Source of the DNA: Luteolibacter sp. LG18
Lineage (GTDB): Bacteria; Verrucomicrobiota; Verrucomicrobiia; Verrucomicrobiales; Akkermansiaceae
Length of the DNA: 64,000 bases
Assembly: GCF_036322585.1 (NCBI RefSeq)
Contig: NZ_AP024600.1
Location: 3,472,001-3,536,000, forward strand
Reading direction: 5' to 3'
This document shows positions 19,027 through 28,685 of the stretch, in pieces. The translations under genes and the position numbers were made by a program. A model generated the notes under the pieces. That model was not told where the DNA came from. It saw only the letters and a program-made list of their open reading frames with translations, and did not search any database. Within the stretch, counting starts at the first letter, position 1, and each line of letters begins with the position of its first letter.

Positions 19027-19065
19027 GCTCCTCCCCTTGGTTTCGATCGAGGAGAGGGGAGGAGC
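19027..19065 (+). terminator. Possible terminator hairpin
   Basis: An 11-bp perfect stem (GCTCCTCCCCT with AGGGGAGGAGC) and a 17-nt loop lie 45 bases after the DUF1501 stop. There is no T-tract, so termination would be weak or Rho-assisted. Confidence 0.45.
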
Positions 19066-19230
19066 GACTTCGCGGTTCCGGCGGTGTGGAATTTGGGAAG
19101 AGCGCGGGGGATTCGCGGTGAATCCGCATGGTCCCGGCCCGGCGGCGGATGCGCAAAAGCTTTCCGAAACTCCGGAGTGGGCCTACTCTTCCACCATGCG
19201 GATTCCGGCCCCCGTCCTTTCCCGGTGATC

Positions 19231-19809
19231 ATGAATGACATCCGGGAAATCCTAGAGAAAGCCACGGCGAACGACCAGCAGGTCGCCGCCGAGCTGTTGC
19301 CGTTGTTATACGACGAGTTGCGGATGCTGGCCGGTGGTTACTTGTCGCGGGAAGCTCCCGGCCAAACCCTGCAACCCACTGCGCTGGTCCACGAGGCGTG
19401 GTTGCGTCTGGGAAAGGACAGCGACCGCTCGTGGGGCGATCGCGCGCAGTTCTTCCGCGCTGCGGCCAAGGCGATGCGGCTGATCCTCGTCGACCGCGCC
19501 CGTGCGAAGCTCGCCCAGAAGCGCGGCGAAAAGCCGAAGATGGTGGCGCTCCACCACCTCGACCTGGCGGAGGCCCCCATGAGCGAGCGGGTGCTGCTGG
19601 TGGATGAAATGCTCACCCGGCTCGAGGAGGAGGATCCGGAGAGCGCGCGCCTGATTTCGCTGAAGTTCTTCGGTGGCCTCACCAACCAGGAGATCGCCCG
19701 CATGCACGGCGTCACCGAGCGCACGATCGAGCGCCAGTGGGCTTATGCGAAGGCGCGCTTGTTCGACATGATCACGGAGGAAACGGAGGGCGAGATTCCG
19801 GGAGACTGA
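19231..19809 (+). CDS. ECF RNA polymerase sigma factor (kinase-associated type)
   Basis: This 192-residue sigma-70 family protein matches the ECF group found next to Ser/Thr kinases in Planctomycetes and Verrucomicrobia (TIGR02999-like). Region 2 contains LQPTALVHEAWLRL and FFRAAAKAMRLILVDRARAK. Region 4 has the helix-turn-helix LTNQEIARMHGVTERTIERQ, which should read the -35 box. The ATG at 19231 was chosen because the upstream in-frame extension has no family similarity. No anti-sigma gene is adjacent. The kinase gene starts 17 bp downstream, which suggests control through phosphorylation. Confidence 0.93.
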   Translation: MNDIREILEKATANDQQVAAELLPLLYDELRMLAGGYLSREAPGQTLQPTALVHEAWLRLGKDSDRSWGDRAQFFRAAAKAMRLILVDRARAKLAQKRGEKPKMVALHHLDLAEAPMSERVLLVDEMLTRLEEEDPESARLISLKFFGGLTNQEIARMHGVTERTIERQWAYAKARLFDMITEETEGEIPGD

Positions 19810-19826
19810 GTGTTTCCACCGGGCCG

Positions 19827-21971
19827 ATGCGCATGAATCCGTCGATCGAGAAACTGTATTTCGCCGCGGCCTCCGGTCTCACCCCGGAGGAGCGGGAGCG
19901 GTTTCTGGACCACGCCTGCCGGGAGGAACCGGCGTTGCGGCGGCGGCTCGAGCGCCTGTTCACGGTGCTCACCTCGGCGGACACTTTCTTCGAACTCCAG
20001 CCGGAGGTGGAGCCCGATCCCGGCGGGGTTCCGGTGGAAGAGGGACTGGGCGCGCACATCGGCCGATACCGGTTGATCGAGCGGCTCGGCGATGGCGGCT
20101 ACGGGGTCGTCTACTTCGCCCGCCAGCAGGAGCCGGTACAGCGTAACGTGGCGCTGAAGATCATCAAGATCGGCATGGACACCGAGTCCGTCATCGCGAG
20201 CTTCGACATGGAACGCCAGGCGCTGGCGATGATGGATCATCCCAACATCGCGAAAGTGTTGGACGCCGGAGCCACCGCCGCGGGCCGCCCGTATTTCGTG
20301 ATGGAGCTGGTGGATGGCGAGAAGATCACCGAGTTCTGCGACGCGAACCGGCTTTCCATCCGCCAGCGGCTGGAGTTGTTCACCCAGGTCTGCCGTGCCA
20401 TCCAGCATGCCCACCAGAAGGGCGTGATCCACCGCGACATCAAGCCATCGAACGTGCTCGTGCGCTGGGATGACGGCGTCGCCACGCCGAAGGTGATCGA
20501 CTTCGGCATCGCCAAGGCCACCGCCGCCACCGAGGGCCACCGTGAGATCGCCGCGCCCGGCGGCCATTTCGTCGGCACTCCCGCCTACATGAGTCCGGAG
20601 CAGGCGGAGGGAAGCCTGGATGTGGACACCCGCAGCGATGTCTACGGCCTCGGCGTGTTGCTTTATGAACTCCTCTGCGGTCGCACGCCCTTCGATGCTC
20701 TGCGCTGCACCGAATGTCCGGCGGACGAGGTGCGGCGCACGATCCGCGAGGAGAAACCGAAGTGGCCCGGCGCGGCTTTCAAGTCCATGCCATCGGACGA
20801 GCGAGCCTTGGTCGCCGCGAACCGCGGCACCACCGTGGCCGGGTTGGAGTCCGATCTCGCCGGTGACCTCGATTGGATCGTGGCGAAGGCGATCGAAAAG
20901 GATCGCACGCGCCGCTACGAGACCGCCACCGGCGTGGCCATGGACGTCGAGCGGTTCTTCCACGATGAGCCGGTGATCGCCCGGCCGCCGCTCCGCCTTT
21001 ACCGTCTCGGCAAGCTGCTGCGGCGGAACAAGCTGACCTTCGCCGCCGGTTCGGTGGTGGTGCTGGCCTTGCTCGCGGGTTTCGGCACCTCCACCTGGAT
21101 GTACTACCGGGAACGCCACGCCCGGCAGGAGCAGGCGCGTCTGCGCCAGGTGGCGGAGTTCCGTGAGCGCATCGCCCAGGCCGCGGTGAAGATCAAGTAT
21201 GGCGACCTCGCCGCCGCCGACCGCATCCTGGCCGAGATCCCCGTCCATGAGACGCCTTCCTCGCTGGAGGCGGCCAGTGATTTCGGCACCGTGGCGAACT
21301 GGCATGTGCAGGCGGAGCGTCTGAACGAGGCCGCCCTGCGTTTCGCCTCGATGGCCCGCGCGATCTCCAGCGTGGATGACGCCGACCTGCCCAGCGTATC
21401 GTTCGAACTGCTGCCAGTGGCCGCGACCGTGGCCTACACCCAGCCCCCGCAGGCGTATGAGGAGATCCGCGCGCTGGCGATCAAGCGTTTCGGGGCCACC
21501 TCGAACGCCGTGGTCGCGGAGCAGGTGTTGAAATCCTGCATCCTGCGTCCTCCCGATCCGGATACGCTGCGCGCGCTCGCCCCGCTCGCCGCCAGCGTCG
21601 AACGCGCGATTCCGGCGAAACCGCCCGCTCCCAACAACCACAATTCCGCGTGGTCGACCTTCGCGATGTCGCTCTGGTACTACCGATCCGGAGACCTCGC
21701 CACCGCCACCGCGTGGGGGAAACGCTGCCTGAGCTCGTCGAACCAGAACGAGGCCCGTGCCGCCAGCGTGCTCGTGGTTTCCGCGATGATCGAGAAGCGC
21801 GCCGGACGCACGGAAAGCGCCCGCGCCGCGTTGGCGGACGGGCGGGGGAAGGTCCAGGCCGCTCTCACCGGCAAGCGCTGGCTGACCGAGAAATCCTCCG
21901 CCTACTGGTTCGATTGGCTGAATGCCGCGGTGCTGCTTTCGGAGGCTGAGAGCGTGGTAGGGAACCCGTAG
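19827..21971 (+). CDS. Membrane Ser/Thr protein kinase paired with the ECF sigma factor
   Basis: This 714-residue Hanks-type kinase has a short N-terminal helical region (about 1-60), then a kinase domain. The glycine loop is GDGGYG (89-94), the ATP-binding Lys is in VALK (K111), the catalytic loop is HRDIKPSN (D204), the metal site is DFG (D225) and the activation-segment end is MSPEQ. A single transmembrane helix lies at about 403-425 (LTFAAGSVVVLALLAGFGTS), with about 290 residues outside the membrane and no clear repeats. Relatives in this family often carry longer TPR-rich sensor regions, so this one is short. ATG at 19827 or 19833 could be the start. Together with the sigma factor it looks like a one-kinase signalling cassette. 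Confidence 0.92.
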   Translation: MRMNPSIEKLYFAAASGLTPEERERFLDHACREEPALRRRLERLFTVLTSADTFFELQPEVEPDPGGVPVEEGLGAHIGRYRLIERLGDGGYGVVYFARQQEPVQRNVALKIIKIGMDTESVIASFDMERQALAMMDHPNIAKVLDAGATAAGRPYFVMELVDGEKITEFCDANRLSIRQRLELFTQVCRAIQHAHQKGVIHRDIKPSNVLVRWDDGVATPKVIDFGIAKATAATEGHREIAAPGGHFVGTPAYMSPEQAEGSLDVDTRSDVYGLGVLLYELLCGRTPFDALRCTECPADEVRRTIREEKPKWPGAAFKSMPSDERALVAANRGTTVAGLESDLAGDLDWIVAKAIEKDRTRRYETATGVAMDVERFFHDEPVIARPPLRLYRLGKLLRRNKLTFAAGSVVVLALLAGFGTSTWMYYRERHARQEQARLRQVAEFRERIAQAAVKIKYGDLAAADRILAEIPVHETPSSLEAASDFGTVANWHVQAERLNEAALRFASMARAISSVDDADLPSVSFELLPVAATVAYTQPPQAYEEIRALAIKRFGATSNAVVAEQVLKSCILRPPDPDTLRALAPLAASVERAIPAKPPAPNNHNSAWSTFAMSLWYYRSGDLATATAWGKRCLSSSNQNEARAASVLVVSAMIEKRAGRTESARAALADGRGKVQAALTGKRWLTEKSSAYWFDWLNAAVLLSEAESVVGNP

Positions 21972-21973
21972 CG

Positions 21974-22002
21974 GGCCCTCGCGGAAAAAAATCCGCGGGG
22001 CC
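21974..22002 (+). terminator. Terminator-like hairpin after the kinase gene
   Basis: A 10-bp GC-rich stem with one bulged base (GGCCCTCGCGG with CCGCGGGGCC) and an A-rich 8-nt loop start 3 bases after the stop codon. No T-tract follows. Confidence 0.4.
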
Positions 22003-22026
22003 ATGTCGGGGTGCGGGGAAAAATTG

Positions 22027-22037
22027 CGCCTTAGGCG
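22027..22037 (+). promoter_or_regulatory. CGCCTTAGGCG element upstream of the GH30 gene
   Basis: This 11-mer is an inverted repeat (CGCC-TTA-GGCG) 35 bases before the GH30 ATG. The same 11-mer occurs 53 bases upstream of the next gene, at 23968-23978, and nowhere else noticed in the window. It may be an operator or a shared promoter element. Confidence 0.45.
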
Positions 22038-22071
22038 GATGGCGGCTCATCGGCCGCCTTCCGAAAACCCC

Positions 22072-23871
22072 ATGTCCCTCCATTGTCTTCGCATTCCGGC
22101 CGCGGTTTCCGCGATCGCCGTCCTGGCCGCCGCGTCCCTCCACGCGCAGGATTCCCTCCAGTGGAAACGCAGCACCCAGGCCGCCCCGTGGACCGACCAG
22201 CCCGCCGTGGCGCTGGGCTCCACCGTGCCGCTGCCGACTTCCACCTCCGTCTTCCGCGTGTTCGTCAATTCCGCGCAGACCTCCCAGACCATCGATGGCT
22301 GGGGCGGCTGTTTCAATGAACGCGGCTGGAAGGCGATGGAGGTTCTCTCCGCCGCCGACCGGGACACCGTGATGCGCGCGCTCTTCGACCCGCAGACCGG
22401 GTTGAAGCTCAATCTCGCCCGAACGCCCATCGGGGCCAGCGATTACGCGATCTCTCCCTACTCGCTCAATGAGACCGCGGGCGACTACGCGATGGCGAAC
22501 TTCAGCATCGCCCGCGACCAGCAGCGGCTCCTGCCCTACATCAAGGCGGCGCTCGCCCTGCGCCCGGACCTTTACCTCTGGGCCGTGCCATGGAGCCCGC
22601 CCTCGTGGATGAAGAGCAACAACAGCCTCATCAACGGCGGCAACATCAAGGACGACGACCAGACCCTCGCCGCGCTCGCCAAGTACTTCACGAAATACCT
22701 CCAGGCTTACGAAGCCGAAGGCGTCGAGGTCGCCATGGTGATGCCGCAGAACGAGCCGAACATCACCAACAACTACCCGACCTGTTCCTGGACCGGCGTG
22801 CAGTTCTCGAAGTTCATCGGCTACCACCTCGGCCCCGCGCTGGCGAATGCCGGGCTGGACACGAAGATCTTCCTCGGCACCTACAACGAGACCAGCCGCG
22901 GCGGCTATTCCTACTGGGTCGCGCCCTCGATGCAGGACCCGCAGACCCGCCCCTACATCAGCGGCATAGGCTGCCAGTGGAGCGCGGATGGCACCATGAA
23001 CGAAACGCGCATGGTGCTGCCGAACCTGAAGCTGATGCAGACCGAGACGGAGTGCAACCACCCGAACTCGATGACCACCAACACCAACGACTGGACCTAC
23101 GCGGAGTATCAGTACCAGCTCGCGAAGAAGTGGTTCACCGCCGGTGCCAGTTCCCACATGCTGTGGAACCTGGTGCTCGATGAAACCGGCCTCAGCACCG
23201 GCGGCTGGGCCCAGTGTTCACCCATCGTGGTGAACTCCAGCACCAAGGCGGTGACCTACACGCCGTTCTATTACCTCTACAAACACTTCTCGTTCTACAT
23301 CCAGCCCGGTGCCCGGCTGGTGTCCTCCTACAGCTCGTGGGGCGACAAGATCGCCTTCGTCAATCCGGACGGCAGCGTGGTGGTCGTCATGGGAAACAGC
23401 GCCGGATCCTCGTTCCAGGTGACGCTGAATATCGATGGCCGCCAGTCCGATGTCGTCACCCTGCCGGCCCATTCCTTCAGCACCTTCTACATGCCCGCCC
23501 CGCTCACCGCGCTCCAGAAGTGGCGGCTCCAGTATTTCAATGTCACCTCGGACTCCGGAATCGCCGCCGACGCCATGGATGCCGATGGCGACGGGATGGT
23601 GAACCTCCAGGAGTTCATCTCCGGCACCGATCCCACCAACGCGGACAGTGTCCTGCGCGTGAGCCGCGTCCAGTCCGGCCAGCCGGGCATGCAGGTCACG
23701 TTTACCTCCGTCAGCGGCAAGACCTATGACGTGGAATACACCGATGACCTGAACGCCGGGGTGTGGTCGGTCCTGCGCATCCATCTCGTGGGAACCGGCG
23801 GCCCGATCCAGATCGTCGACCCGAACGCCGCCACCGTCTCCCGCCGCTTCTACCGCATCGTCGCTTACTAA
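22072..23871 (+). CDS. Secreted GH30 glycoside hydrolase
   Basis: This 599-residue protein has a signal peptide (cleavage after LHAQ, about residue 26). Its (beta/alpha)8 plus side beta-domain architecture fits family GH30. The acid/base Glu is E228 in MPQNEPN and the likely nucleophile is E325 in LMQTETE. DGWGGCFNERG near 75-85 is the typical N-terminal family signature. Family members include glucosylceramidase, beta-1,6-glucanase and xylanase/xylosidase activities; the hemicellulose context favours a xylan-side activity but does not prove it. After the catalytic part comes a DADGDG calcium-type loop (about 503-508) and a C-terminal module ending in RRFYRIVAY. It shares its upstream palindrome with the next gene. 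Confidence 0.92.
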   Translation: MSLHCLRIPAAVSAIAVLAAASLHAQDSLQWKRSTQAAPWTDQPAVALGSTVPLPTSTSVFRVFVNSAQTSQTIDGWGGCFNERGWKAMEVLSAADRDTVMRALFDPQTGLKLNLARTPIGASDYAISPYSLNETAGDYAMANFSIARDQQRLLPYIKAALALRPDLYLWAVPWSPPSWMKSNNSLINGGNIKDDDQTLAALAKYFTKYLQAYEAEGVEVAMVMPQNEPNITNNYPTCSWTGVQFSKFIGYHLGPALANAGLDTKIFLGTYNETSRGGYSYWVAPSMQDPQTRPYISGIGCQWSADGTMNETRMVLPNLKLMQTETECNHPNSMTTNTNDWTYAEYQYQLAKKWFTAGASSHMLWNLVLDETGLSTGGWAQCSPIVVNSSTKAVTYTPFYYLYKHFSFYIQPGARLVSSYSSWGDKIAFVNPDGSVVVVMGNSAGSSFQVTLNIDGRQSDVVTLPAHSFSTFYMPAPLTALQKWRLQYFNVTSDSGIAADAMDADGDGMVNLQEFISGTDPTNADSVLRVSRVQSGQPGMQVTFTSVSGKTYDVEYTDDLNAGVWSVLRIHLVGTGGPIQIVDPNAATVSRRFYRIVAY

Positions 23872-23967
23872 GCGCGCGAAGGCCGTGCCCCGCGGGCGCA
23901 TGGGGGACGGATTTCAAAATATCGAAAAAAAAATCGCGATCGCGTGTCGGGATTTTTCCGGTCCTTC

Positions 23968-23978
23968 CGCCTTAGGCG
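23968..23978 (+). promoter_or_regulatory. CGCCTTAGGCG element upstream of the giant PATR gene
   Basis: This is an exact copy of the 11-mer found upstream of the GH30 gene, here 53 bases before the ATG at 24031. The preceding bases are AT-rich (AAAATATCGAAAAAAAAATC), consistent with a promoter. Confidence 0.45.
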
Positions 23979-24030
23979 TGCAGGGGAAATCCACTGCCCC
24001 TCTCCCGAGTCATTGCCCCCGAAGAAACAC

Positions 24031-27000
24031 ATGAAACCCAAGTTCAGAACGTCCCGGTTCCTCACCTCGATCGCCATCAGCTTCCTGGCCACTCAGGCCG
24101 CGCGGGCCATCACCTGGCAGGGCGACACCGCGCCCGACCTCCACGCCTGGACCACCACCGGGAACTGGGACACCAATGCCCTGCCCGGCACCGGCACGTC
24201 GATTTTCATCAATACCACCACGGCGGCGAACTATCCGGTGCTCTCGACCGGTGCCCAGAACGGCAGTGACATCTACGTCGCCTCGTTCAGCGGAAATCCG
24301 AGCCGCCTCGACATCACCGGCGGCAGCCTGACGTCGAACTCCACGAACACCAGCAACACCGCGGGCTCGTTCATCGTCGCGCCGGACGCCGCGTCGGTGG
24401 CCACTCTCAACATCGCCGACACCTCGGTGACCGGCACCGGCCTCACCGGTTTCGGCCAGGGTGCAGGCAGCGTTTCGTCGAAGGGCATCTTCCTCGTCGC
24501 CCGCACGCTCGGCGCGACCGGCACGGTGAACGTGAACACCAGCGGCACGGTGGCCGTGGGGGATTCCAATGCCGATGAACTCCAGGTCGGCGTCCGCGGC
24601 GCGGGCACGTTCAATCTCGAGAACGGCACCGTCAATGCCTACAGCGCGGTGGTCCTCGGCTACATCAGCGGCAGTGTCGGCACGATGAACGTGTCGGGCG
24701 GTGCCATGAACGTCGCCACCACCGAGGCGGGTAAGCCGCTCATCCTCGCGGTGAACTCGGGTTCGCAGGGCAATCTCAATGTCAGCGGCGGCACCGTGAC
24801 CATTGCCACCGGCAAGGAGTTTCTCATCGGCAACAGCGGCACCGCCACCGTGACCCTCAGCGGCGGTACGGTGAGCGCCACCAACACCACCACCGGCACC
24901 CGCCTGGGCAGCCTCGGCGGCACCGGCACGCTGAACCTGAACGGCGGAACGCTCGCCACCACCTTGGTCACGAAGGGCACCGGCACCGGCACGTTCAATT
25001 TCCACGGCGGCACGCTCAAGGCCGCCGCCGCGAGCACCACCTTCATGACCGGCCTCACCAATGCCTTCGTGAAATCCGGCGGCGCGGTGATCGATTCGAA
25101 CGGCTTCGACATCACCATCGGCCAGGCCCTGCTAACCGACACGGTCTCCACCGGTGGCGGCCTGACGAAGAACGGCAGCGGCAAGCTCACCCTCTCCGGC
25201 ACCAGCACCTTCACCGGTGGCACCACCGTCAATGCCGGCACGCTCCAGTTGACCGGCACGCTTGGCTCCGCCGGTGGCACGGCCATCTCGTCCGCCGCCG
25301 CGTTGACCGAGTCCTCGACCGGCGTGATCGCCGGCACCTCGTCGCTGGCCGTCAGCGCGGGCACCACGGATCTCGCGGGCGACAATTCCTTCACGGGAGC
25401 GACCTCGGTCACCGGTGGCACTTTGGTTCTCAGCGGCAGCGGCGATGTCGACAGCAGCAGCGGCGTGACCGTCAATGGCGCCACGGCCAAGCTGGTGCAG
25501 ACCAGTTCCATTGCGATGGCCGCGCCGGTGACCCTCACCAGCGGCAGTGTCGATGGCACTTCCCGCATCAACAGCCTCACGGTCGCCGGTTCCGCCTCCA
25601 ACGTGGTGGCCAACGGCAACGGCGGAAACGCCACGCTTTCCATCGGCACGCTGGCCTTCAGCGGGGCCGCGACGCTCAATCTCAATGTCGCCGCGAACGC
25701 GCCCGCGCTCATGGTGGACGCGATGACGACGAATGCCGCGGGCACGGTGACGATCAATGCCAGCGCTCCATCCTGGAACACCGGCAGCACCTACGATCTC
25801 ATCAGCTACGGACTGCTCGGCGGTGCCGGTTTCCCGCAGATCGCGAAGGGAACCATCGGCGGCCTCGGAGCGCGCCAGGTCGCCACGCTCTCCGACACCG
25901 GAGCCGCCATCCGCCTCGCCATCACCGGGGATATCGCCGTCTGGAGCGGAGCGGTGAGCGGCGAGTGGAGCACCGCCACCTTGGCCGCGCCGAAGAACTG
26001 GACGCTGCAATCGGCAGGCACTCCCACCGATTTCCTGAACAACGATGGCGTGGTCTTCAATGATGGCGCGACCGGGACGTCCGCCATCACCATCACCTCG
26101 GCCAATGTCAGTCCGAGCAGCATCGCGTTCTTCAACACCAGCGGGAAGGACTACTCGTTCTCCAGCCCCGGAGGTTTCGGCATCGCCACCGGTTCGATCC
26201 AGAAATTCGGCGATGGCGGAGTGATCCTGAACACCAGCAACGCCTACGCCGGTGGCACCACGATCTACGATGGCCTGCTGGCGATCAACAACGCCTCGGC
26301 CATCGGCACCGGCCTCCTCGATCTGCATGGCGGCTCCATCGACAACACCAGTGGCGGCGCGATCACCCTCACCACCAACAATGCCCAGGTTTGGAACACG
26401 GGAACCATCGTTTACGGCGGAACCCAGTCGCTCAACCTCGGCACCGGCACGGTCACCCTCACCGCCGACACCACCGTCACGGCCAATGGCTCCGGCACGC
26501 TGACCCTCGGTGGCGTGATCGGCAGCGGCTTCAAGCTGACCAAGCAGGGAACCGGCGGCCTCGCCCTCTCCGGCGCGAACACCTACTCGGGCGGCACCGT
26601 CCTTGAGGCGGGCACGCTCGATCTCAACAGCACCACGGCCATCGGCACCGGCGCGCTCACCCTCAATGGCGGCACGCTCGACAACACGTCCGCCGCCGCC
26701 ATCGTCATGACCGCCAACAACGCGCAGGCGTGGCAAGGCGACTTCACCTTCACCGGTACGCATGATCTCGATCTCGGCAGCGCGCAGATCAACATCGGCG
26801 GCACCGGCTCCGACCGCGTGGTGACGATCTCCGGCGGCACCCTCGCCGGTGGCAAACTGGTCGCCCTTTCACAGGGGTTCGTGAAACAAGGCGCGGGCAA
26901 GCTGGAGGTCGGCAGCGTGGGCATCGGCAACGGTGGCAGCCTTGTCACCGGCGCGCTCAACGTCGCGGCCGGCACCTTGCAGATCAACCGCACCGGCACG

Positions 27001-28575
27001 GTGGTCGCCACCAGCGGGGATTTCACCGCGGCGGGTCTCACTGGCGGAGGCGCGCTCGTCAATGGTGCGTCCGTCGAACGCTGGTTCTTCACCAATCCGG
27101 CCAGCGGATCGTTCACCTTCACCGGCAGTGTGGCCAATGGCAGCACCGGGCCGCTCGGTTTCAACAAGAGCGGCGCGGGCACCCAGGTGCTCTCCGGCGT
27201 GAACTCCTACACCGGCGTCACCACCGTGGCCGGGGGCGAGCTGGTGCTCGCTGGCAACAACACCGGCGCGGGTACCGCCGTCACCCTCAGCAGCGGACGT
27301 CTCACCCTGGCTACGAACCAAGGACTTGGCCTGGCCTCGCTGATCACGCTGTCCGGCACCAATGTCGCCTCGCTCGCCTTCGCCAGCGATGCCGATGGCA
27401 CCGCCTATTCGCTCGCCATGGGGTCGGGGACCGCGGTGGAGATCATCTCCGGTCGCGCGACACCCGGCGCAGGGATCAACCACACGGTGACCAGCGCGGC
27501 CACCGGGGCCGCCCTCGGCGGTGGCACGCTGAATTTCACCAGCGGGGCCAATGTCACCTCCGGCCTGGGCCGCATCACGATTCCCCACCTCGGGTTCTCC
27601 GCGGGCAGCGTCCTGACCACCACGCTCAATCCGACCTCCGCGAACGTGACGGTGGGTGACGTTTCGAAGCAGCTCAACAACTTCTCGCAGACCCTCGGGC
27701 TCTCCGGCACCACCACCGACAACCTGGTCACCGGCGTGATTTCGAACGGCTCCGCGCTCAGCGGCGCGAACAATGTCTCGGTGCTCAAGACCGGCTCCGG
27801 CACGTGGACGCTTTCCGGCGCGAACACCTACACCGGCACCACCACCGTCTCGGCGGGCACGCTTGCCATCACCGGCAACCAGTCCACCGCCACCGGAGCC
27901 GTCACCGTCTCCACCGGGGCCACCCTCGCGGGCAATGGCAACCTCGGCGGCACGGTGACCATCGGTGCTGGTGCCCACCATGCCCTCGCCGTGGCCGCCA
28001 CTTCCGGAGGCCAGGTCACGCGTCTCATCGGTGGCTCGCTCGACCTGAGCGCCGCCGGGGATATCCTCGACCTGAGCGCCACCGCGAGCCCCGCGGCCGG
28101 CTCTTACATCCTGGCCACCGCCACCGGCGGCATCACCGGCACTCTCGCGGACACGGTGGTGAACTACACCGGCATCACCGGCGGATCGGTGGCGATCCAG
28201 GGCAACAACCTCGTGCTGACCATCGCTGGCGCGGGCTACTCCGGCTGGGCCACCACCCACGCCGGGGGACAGGCCGCCGACCTCGATTTCGATGGCGATG
28301 GGGTTCGCAACGGAGTGGAGTATTTCCTGAACGCGGCGGCTGGCATCACCGTCAATCCCGCGGTGGTGGGTGGCGTGGTCACCTGGCCGAATGGCGGCAA
28401 CATTCCCGCCTCCGCCTACGGCACCCAGTTCGTGGTCCAGACGTCGCCGGATCTGGTGACGTGGACAGCGGTTCCCGCCGGTAGCCTCACCGCCAACACC
28501 GACTCCACGCTCAGCTACACGCTTCCCACGGGTCAGGGTAAACTCTTCGTCCGCCTCGTGGTAACGCCGAACTGA
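24031..28575 (+). CDS. Giant autotransporter-associated beta-strand repeat (PATR) protein
   Basis: This 1,514-residue protein has a signal peptide (cleavage near ARA, about residue 27). A long Gly/Thr/Ser/Asn-rich parallel beta-helix contains many PATR motifs of the type KTGSGTWTLSGANTYTGTT (TIGR02601-like). Unlike true autotransporters it has no C-terminal 12-strand outer-membrane barrel. Instead it ends with an Asp-rich DFDGDG loop near 28273-28338 and a beta module with SPDLVTW and a terminal LFVRLVVTPN. Such proteins are common in Verrucomicrobia and are thought to be surface or extracellular; the role is unknown. The ATG at 24031 begins the signal peptide. It lies between GH30 and GH43 genes, which suggests a part in polysaccharide use. 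Confidence 0.88.
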   Translation: MKPKFRTSRFLTSIAISFLATQAARAITWQGDTAPDLHAWTTTGNWDTNALPGTGTSIFINTTTAANYPVLSTGAQNGSDIYVASFSGNPSRLDITGGSLTSNSTNTSNTAGSFIVAPDAASVATLNIADTSVTGTGLTGFGQGAGSVSSKGIFLVARTLGATGTVNVNTSGTVAVGDSNADELQVGVRGAGTFNLENGTVNAYSAVVLGYISGSVGTMNVSGGAMNVATTEAGKPLILAVNSGSQGNLNVSGGTVTIATGKEFLIGNSGTATVTLSGGTVSATNTTTGTRLGSLGGTGTLNLNGGTLATTLVTKGTGTGTFNFHGGTLKAAAASTTFMTGLTNAFVKSGGAVIDSNGFDITIGQALLTDTVSTGGGLTKNGSGKLTLSGTSTFTGGTTVNAGTLQLTGTLGSAGGTAISSAAALTESSTGVIAGTSSLAVSAGTTDLAGDNSFTGATSVTGGTLVLSGSGDVDSSSGVTVNGATAKLVQTSSIAMAAPVTLTSGSVDGTSRINSLTVAGSASNVVANGNGGNATLSIGTLAFSGAATLNLNVAANAPALMVDAMTTNAAGTVTINASAPSWNTGSTYDLISYGLLGGAGFPQIAKGTIGGLGARQVATLSDTGAAIRLAITGDIAVWSGAVSGEWSTATLAAPKNWTLQSAGTPTDFLNNDGVVFNDGATGTSAITITSANVSPSSIAFFNTSGKDYSFSSPGGFGIATGSIQKFGDGGVILNTSNAYAGGTTIYDGLLAINNASAIGTGLLDLHGGSIDNTSGGAITLTTNNAQVWNTGTIVYGGTQSLNLGTGTVTLTADTTVTANGSGTLTLGGVIGSGFKLTKQGTGGLALSGANTYSGGTVLEAGTLDLNSTTAIGTGALTLNGGTLDNTSAAAIVMTANNAQAWQGDFTFTGTHDLDLGSAQINIGGTGSDRVVTISGGTLAGGKLVALSQGFVKQGAGKLEVGSVGIGNGGSLVTGALNVAAGTLQINRTGTVVATSGDFTAAGLTGGGALVNGASVERWFFTNPASGSFTFTGSVANGSTGPLGFNKSGAGTQVLSGVNSYTGVTTVAGGELVLAGNNTGAGTAVTLSSGRLTLATNQGLGLASLITLSGTNVASLAFASDADGTAYSLAMGSGTAVEIISGRATPGAGINHTVTSAATGAALGGGTLNFTSGANVTSGLGRITIPHLGFSAGSVLTTTLNPTSANVTVGDVSKQLNNFSQTLGLSGTTTDNLVTGVISNGSALSGANNVSVLKTGSGTWTLSGANTYTGTTTVSAGTLAITGNQSTATGAVTVSTGATLAGNGNLGGTVTIGAGAHHALAVAATSGGQVTRLIGGSLDLSAAGDILDLSATASPAAGSYILATATGGITGTLADTVVNYTGITGGSVAIQGNNLVLTIAGAGYSGWATTHAGGQAADLDFDGDGVRNGVEYFLNAAAGITVNPAVVGGVVTWPNGGNIPASAYGTQFVVQTSPDLVTWTAVPAGSLTANTDSTLSYTLPTGQGKLFVRLVVTPN

Positions 28576-28588
28576 TCTCCCGATGCTA

Positions 28589-28645
28589 CCGGCCCTCGTG
28601 GGCCCGGGACTGCGGCTGTGCTCCGGAAGTTAAAGGTTTCTTCCG
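28589..28645. terminator. Possible bidirectional terminator between convergent genes
   Basis: The 110-base gap between two convergent genes holds two weak hairpins: a GGCCC/GGGCC stem at 28591-28604 and CGGAAG/CTTCCG at 28624-28645. Neither has a good T-tract. Confidence 0.3.
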
Positions 28646-28685
28646 CGGGTGCAGCCGCTTTCGTTTGGTGGCATGTCGCCCGTGA

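Noticed and set aside
24031..28575. Direct DNA repeats read as a CRISPR or satellite array
   Set aside because: The repetition is protein-level beta-helix coding (Gly/Thr/Asn codons) without fixed repeat and spacer lengths.
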